This document shows, in pieces, positions 51,256-64,000 of a stretch of DNA of 64,000 bases. This stretch comes from Tubiluchus corallicola (lineage: Eukaryota > Priapulida > Priapulimorpha > Priapulimorphida > Tubiluchidae): assembly GCA_030141605.1 (NCBI GenBank), contig JAQGDQ010000515.1, positions 93,189-157,188 on the forward strand, read 5' to 3'. The first letter of the stretch is position 1. Each line of letters starts with the position of its first letter. The position numbers and the translations under genes were made by a program. The notes beneath the pieces are model-generated. The model was given only the letters and a program-made list of their open reading frames with translations. It was not told the origin of the DNA and ran no database searches.

Positions 51256-54015
51256 CTGGTAAACTATGAGGTGTGTTGCTTGCACTTCAACTTAAACACT
51301 TCAGTTTAATCCAGTATGCTTTTGATGAGGTTTGTTGCTTGCACTTCAACTTAAACTAGTGTAACACTTCAACTTAAACACTTCAGCTTAAACCAGTATG
51401 CTTTTGATGGGGTTTGTTGCTTGCACTTCAACTAAACACTTCAGTGTAAACCAGTATGCTTTTGATGAGGTTTGTTGCTTGCACTTCAACTTAAACACTT
51501 CAGTTTAATCCAGTATGCTTTTGATGAGGTTTGTTGCTTGCACTTCAACTTAAACACTTCAGTTTAATCCAGTATGCTTTTGACGAGGTTTGTTGCTTGC
51601 ACTTCAACTTAAACACTTCAGTTTAAACCAGTATGCTTTTGATGAGGTTTGTTGCTTGCACTTCAACTTAAACACTTCAGTTTAAACCAGTATGCTTTTG
51701 ATGGGGTTTGTTGCTTACACTTCAACTTAAACACTTCAGTACCAGTATGTTTTGATGGGTTGTTGCTTCCTTCAACTAAACACTTCGTGTAAACCAGTAT
51801 GCTTTTGATGAGGTTTGTTGCTTGCACTTCAACTTAAACACTTCAGTTTAAACCAGTATGCTTTTGATGAGATTTGTTGCTTGCACTTCAACTAAACACT
51901 TCAGTTTAAACCAGTATGCTTTTGATGAGGTTTGTTGCTTGCACTTCAACTAAACACTTCAGTTTAAACCAGTGTGCTTTTGATGAGGTTTGTTGCTTGC
52001 ACTTCAACTTAAACACTTCAGTTTAAACCAGTATGCTTTTGATGAGGTTTGTTGCTTGCACTTCAACTTAAACACTTCAGTTTAAACCAGTATGCTTTTG
52101 ATGAGGTTTGTTGCTTGCACTTCAACTTAAACACTTCAGTTTAAACCAGTATGCTTTTGATGAGGTTTGTTGCTTGCACTTCAACTTAAACACTTCAGTT
52201 TAAACCAGTATGCTTTTGATGAGGTTTGTTGCTTGCACTTCAACTTAAACACTTCAGTTTAAACCAGTATGCTTTTGATGAGGTTTGTTGCTTGCACTTC
52301 AACTTAAACACTTCAGCTTAAACCAGTATGCTTTTGACGAGGTTTGTTGCTTGCACTTCAACTTAAACACTTCAGTTTAATCCAGTATGTTTTTGATGAG
52401 GTTTGTTGCTTGCACTTCAACTAAACACTTCAGTTTAAACCAGTATGCTTTTGATGAGGTGTGTTGCTTGCACTTTAACTTAAACACTTCAGTGTAAACC
52501 AGTATGCTTTTGATGAGGTTTGTTGCGTGCACTTCAACTTAAACACTTCAGTTTAAACCAGTATGCTTTTGATGAGGTTTGTTGCTTGCACTTCAACTTA
52601 AACACTTCAGTTTAAACCAGTATGCTTTTGATGAGGTTTGTTGCTTGCACTTCAACTTAAACACTTCAGTGTAAACCAGTATGCTTTTGATGGGGTTTGT
52701 TGCTTACACTTCAACTTAAACACTTCAGTGTAAACCAGTATGCTTTTGATGAGGTTTGTTGCTTGCACTTCAACTTAAACACTTCAGTTTAAACCAGTAT
52801 GCTTTTGATGAGGTTTGTTGCTTGCACTTCAACTTAAACACTTCAGTTTAAACCAGTATGTTTTTGATGGGATTTGCTGCTTGCACTTCAACTTAAACAC
52901 TTCAGTTTAAACCAGTATGCTTTTGATGAGGTTTGCTGCTTGCACTTCAACTTAAACACTTCAGTTTAAACCAGTATGCTTTTGATGAGGTTTGTTGCTT
53001 GCACTTCAACTTAAACACTTCAGTTTAAACCAGTATGTTTTTGATGGGATTTGCTGCTTGCACTTCAACTTAAACACTTCAGTTTAAACCAGTATGCTTT
53101 TGATGAGGTTTGCTGCTTGCACTTCAACTTAAACACTTCAGCTTAAACCAGTATGCTTTTGATGAGGTTTGTTGCTTGCACTTCAACTTAAACACTTCAG
53201 CTTAAACCAGTATGCTTTTGATGAGGTTTGTTGCTTACACTTCAACTTAAACACTTCAGTGTAAACCAGTATGCTTTTGATGAGGTTTGTTGCTTGCACT
53301 TCAACTTAAACACTTCAGCTTAAACCAGTATGCTTTTGATGAGGTTTGTTGCTTGCACTTCAACTTAAACACTTCAGTTTAAACCAGTATGCTTTTGATG
53401 AGGTTTGCTGCTTGCACTTCAACTAAACACTTCAGTTTAAACCAGTATGCTTTTGATGAGGTTTGCTGCTTGCACTTCAACTTAAACACTTCAGTTTAAA
53501 CCAGTATGCTTTTGATGAGGTTTGCTGCTTGCACTTCAACTAAACACTTCAGTTTAAACCAGTATGCTTTTGATGAGGTTTGCTGCTTGCACTTCAACTT
53601 AAACACTTCAGTTTAAACCAGTATGCTTTTGATGAGGTGTGTTGCTTGCACTTTAACTTAAACCAGTACAACACTTCAACTTAAACACTTCAGTTTAAAC
53701 CAGTATGCTTTTGATGAGGTGTGTTGCTTGCACTTTAACTTAAACCAGTACAACACTTCAACTTAAACACTTCAGTTTAAACCAGTATGCTTTTGATGAG
53801 GTGTGTTGCTTGCACTTTAACTTAAACCAGTACAACACTTCAACTTAAACACTTCAGTTTAAACCAGTATGCTTTTGATGAGGTTTGTTGCTTGCACTTC
53901 AACTTAAACACTTCAGTTTAAACCAGTATGCTTTTGATGAGGTTTGTTGCTTGCACTTCAACTTAAACACTTCAGCTTAAACCAGTATGCTTTTGATGAG
54001 GTTCGTTGCTTGCAC
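51256..54015. repeat. 59-bp satellite, ~47 copies (2.8 kb)
   Basis: Unit gatgaggtttgttgcttgca, then cttcaacttaaacacttcag and tttaaaccagtatgctttt. Highly homogeneous. A longer variant unit (extra aaaccagtacaacacttcaa) is repeated three times at 53640-53850 and resembles the first unit at 51350. It lies in an intron of the TIR-linked gene if the 45-kb exons belong to it. Confidence 0.98.
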
Positions 54016-54292
54016 TATACAAACTCCTAGGCAGCGTAATACATTTCAGGACATTTGACACACGTTAAACTTTGGTTGAAAAACTGAAAAATTCACAAGT
54101 GAAAACTACAGTTCACTTTTTTACTTGTGCAAAAATCAGTTAGTGGTATTTCCACTTTCTCGTAAAACCTCTAGTGACTGAAACTTTCAAAATTGGGAGT
54201 GATTTCAGTGCTCTTGTTCAACTGCAATCGTGCATGTGTCGCACTTGTAACTTTTGCTTAAAAATGTGAAAGTTGTGAATTAAGCGTTCTTT

Positions 54293-54690
54293 AGGTTTTA
54301 CATGTCAAATGTAGACCTGCGTTAACTCAAATGTAGACTTAGGTAGTTCAAATGTGTCTTGGTAACTCAAATGTAGACTTAGGTAGTTCAAATGTGTCTT
54401 GGTAACTGAAATGTAGATTTAGGTAGTTCAAATGTGTCTTGGTAACTCAAATGTAGATTTAGGTAGTTCAAATGTGTCTTGGTAACTCAAATGTAGACTT
54501 AGGTAGTTCAAATGTGTCTTGGTAACTCAAATGTAGACTTAGGTAGTTCAAATGTGTCTTGGTAACTCAAATATGAGTTAATTACTGATTTATTCAACGT
54601 ACCGCATCTACATTTGACTTACCTAAGTCACATTTGAGTTACCAATACACATTCGAAATTCCTATGTCTACATTTGATGTGTAAAACCTA
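54293..54690. repeat. Foldback repeat with 40-bp internal units
   Basis: Six or so units of ttggtaactcaaatgtagac plus ttaggtagttcaaatgtgtc (54358-54565) are followed by the same motifs inverted (tgacttacctaagtcaca). Outer ends ggttttacatgtcaaatgta and its inverse mark the limits. Confidence 0.8.
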
Positions 54691-54699
54691 TTGTTATTT

Positions 54700-56230
54700 A
54701 CGGCCGACTTTTACGTGATTTTCAAAAGTCTATTAGCAAAAGTTAATATTTTTGACACAGTGCTAAAAATAATTGCTGTTTTTATAATGTTAGTTTTTTG
54801 CACTTTTAAGCTTTCGTGGATTTTAAGGCAAAGGTAAGTGGATGAATTTAGCTAATATTTCTACAGATTCTTAATTATTATCATTGTCATTGTTACTGTG
54901 CCATATTTGAGATAGTATATTCTAGATTTCTCTCAGGTCAGGTATAAGTAGTTCATTTTGTGCTAGACTTTTTGTATGTCCGTTTGACTCGACTGTGTTT
55001 TTATTGCGTTTTCGCTTTTCCACGGGTGCCCGCTTTGTTAGAATACTAATTCCTTTTGTCAGCGAGGGTTTTTCCTTCCAGTTATGGGGTGTCTGCAACT
55101 TTTATAGGTTCCAAACTGTAAATATTCCTTTTAGATTATTTTTGTCTTTTAATATACATGTAGTATAACTTCTAACGACGTAATGTCTAAGTTCTAATTG
55201 TAGTTGACCAATATAGTAATACAATAACATGTTTCATATAAAATAAAACTAAATATTTTCTCCTACAATGTTATTATTTTATATAATAATAGTTAACAAA
55301 TATAATATATGATGTGCAATTGATAGAACATGTTTTTCTTTGTGGATGAGAATTTATGTAGAATTTTCTCGTACATAATATAAATTATGTATAAATATAA
55401 TGCTGTAATATTTTTATATAATTATTATGTACAGTATAAAATTATTATAATGTATCTAATCAACACAATGATTATCTATTTCTTTTTTAAGATATAGCTA
55501 AAATGTGTAAATTTGTATCTATATCTGTCAATGTTAATGTTTTACATAATAAATATAATGCATATAAATATAAAACACAATTAATATGGTATGATTGTTT
55601 TTCGTGTTAGTTTGTAACGTTTGTAAACAATTTAAATTATATGTAATAATGTATGTTTTTAATAAAGAGCTTCGTTACTATTTACTCACGTCTGAGTCTT
55701 TAAATGTCAAGCATAAACAGTACACATGGTACTAGGTAATAAAAGTTCTTATCAGTTCAGGCAGGCATATTTTTACCATGATTTTGTGTCCCATACATCT
55801 ACTCAGATGGCGCAGTTACGTATTACACGCTTTTTGGTGCAGTTTCTGTGTGCATTTTAACTCTTTGCTGTAGTATGTTTTGAACTATGGACCTGCATAC
55901 GTTTGAATTAAGTAGTTTACTCAGTGTGGAAACATTCCGTTGCATAAATATTAGTTTTCTGTGGACTCTAATGTGTCGTTTGGTTTAGCATCCTTCTGTG
56001 CGTAAAGATACTTTGCGTATTTCTCAACAAATAACTCCAGATTACGGAACTTTTTCAGTAATTTTTTACCTTGAACAGTTGTTTGTGCCTGCCGTATTGT
56101 TTGGCTACTCCAGTAACGATTGTCGATATCATATGCAGTTCTGTGATTGGCTGCTCATTGAATACCTCGGATAAGTGGTCTGTCGCTAAGTGGTTAAGTT
56201 GATTAACGGCACTGTTAAGTTGCTTGGATT
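54700..56230. other. No feature seen
   Basis: Very AT-rich, especially 55240-55670. No feature recognised. Confidence 0.5.
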
Positions 56231-56251
56231 CTTGTTTTGCTGATGACCTGT

Positions 56252-63489
<7,238 letters not shown>

Positions 63490-63597
63490 GTAATTATATG
63501 TGTATATTATATGTCTACCTTCACTATATGTATATAGTGTATATGTATATATATTCATACATATACAGATATATATATATAGTTAAAAACAACACAG

Positions 63598-64000
63598 CCT
63601 TATTAAAATTTTTACATTAAAAAGCTAAAAGTTAAAGTCATGCCAAACATTTCGACAGGCTGCTGCTGTCATCGTCAGTGGTAAATTGACAAACATACAA
63701 TCATTTTACATAGGCAGAGTCCATTATGCACTGATTAAGTAGTTAACAGAAGCCAAATAGGTAATGAGTAGGCAGACCAGTAGTAAAGAAATTGATACAG
63801 TAAATTATGCACTAATTATGTATTTACAAAAAGCCAAATAGGTAATGAATAAGCAGACCAGTATGAAAGAAATTGATACAGTAAATTATGCACTAATTAA
63901 GTATTTACAAAAAGCCAAATGGGTAATGATTAAGCAGACTTGTAGAAAAGAAATTGATACAGTAAATTATGCACTAATTATGTATTTAGAAAAAGCCAAA
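63598..64000 (-). mobile_element. Penelope-like repeat (family F) with ~81-bp subrepeats, right copy
   Basis: Inverted relative to 1-225. From 63708 on, a unit of about 81 bp (gccaaataggtaatgagtag, gaaattgatacagtaaatta, tgcactaattatgtatttac) repeats at least three times and runs off the window. Confidence 0.6.
63640..63678 (-). ncRNA. Hammerhead-ribozyme-like core
   Basis: On the minus strand: CTGACGA, stem II GACAG/CTGTC, GAAA, and a 3-bp ATG/CAT stem III. It differs from the conserved CUGAUGA by one base and has G after stem III. This copy keeps GAAA, which the left-edge copy lost. Confidence 0.4.

Noticed and set aside
51256-54015. CRISPR-like regular repeats
   Set aside because: Units are contiguous without unique spacers, in animal DNA; this is a satellite.

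Overview
The window is AT-rich animal genomic DNA. Genes are split by GT-AG introns, microsatellites and minisatellites are abundant, and the introns are full of short DNA transposons. The 184-residue ribosomal protein L17, a HAUS1 augmin subunit, a GT92 glycosyltransferase, a dispanin (CD225) protein, an inter-alpha-trypsin-inhibitor-like VIT exon and a TIR-domain protein together indicate an invertebrate metazoan. A marine lophotrochozoan is my guess, but the sequence does not fix the phylum.

Layout, left to right. 1-3.7 kb: the last two exons of HAUS1 (+). 3.9-6.6 kb: minisatellite and transposon debris. 6.9-14.2 kb: a complete RPL17 gene (-), rebuilt from five coding exons plus a probable non-coding first exon with a 5' TOP start. 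Its introns hold two TTAA-flanked MITEs and a 5S-rRNA-headed SINE. 14.5-20.6 kb: LINE tails, (GA)n, (TAA)n and a 52-bp satellite. 21.0-22.5 kb: a GT92 glycosyltransferase with an uninterrupted reading frame (+). 27.4-31.3 kb: a three-exon CD225 gene (+). 32.0-35.9 kb: two exons (-), one for a signal peptide and one for a VIT domain; the VIT exon carries a one-base frameshift. 36-45 kb: no convincing gene, but a 30-bp minisatellite, CTCF-like motifs, a nest of inverted MITEs and LINE remnants.

45.4-63.5 kb: a long gene (+) that runs off the right edge. Seven or eight exons join in one reading frame. They encode two tandem modules that look like beta-grasp or ubiquitin-like folds, followed by the start of a TIR domain. 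One possible N-terminus begins MGCSSS, a dual-acylation signal. Its introns contain a 2.8-kb satellite with a 59-bp unit, a foldback element with an exon-like ORF inside, and a pogo/Tigger-type element that still encodes part of a CENP-B/pogo helix-turn-helix.

The genes do not form a functional unit. HAUS1 is mitotic, RPL17 translational, GT92 Golgi glycosylation, CD225 and ITIH-like are membrane and secreted proteins, and the TIR protein is probably signalling or innate immunity. What unites the region is its transposons: two TTAA-flanked families with matching ends, several TA-flanked pogo-like MITEs, and a Penelope-like, hammerhead-bearing repeat at both edges in opposite orientation.
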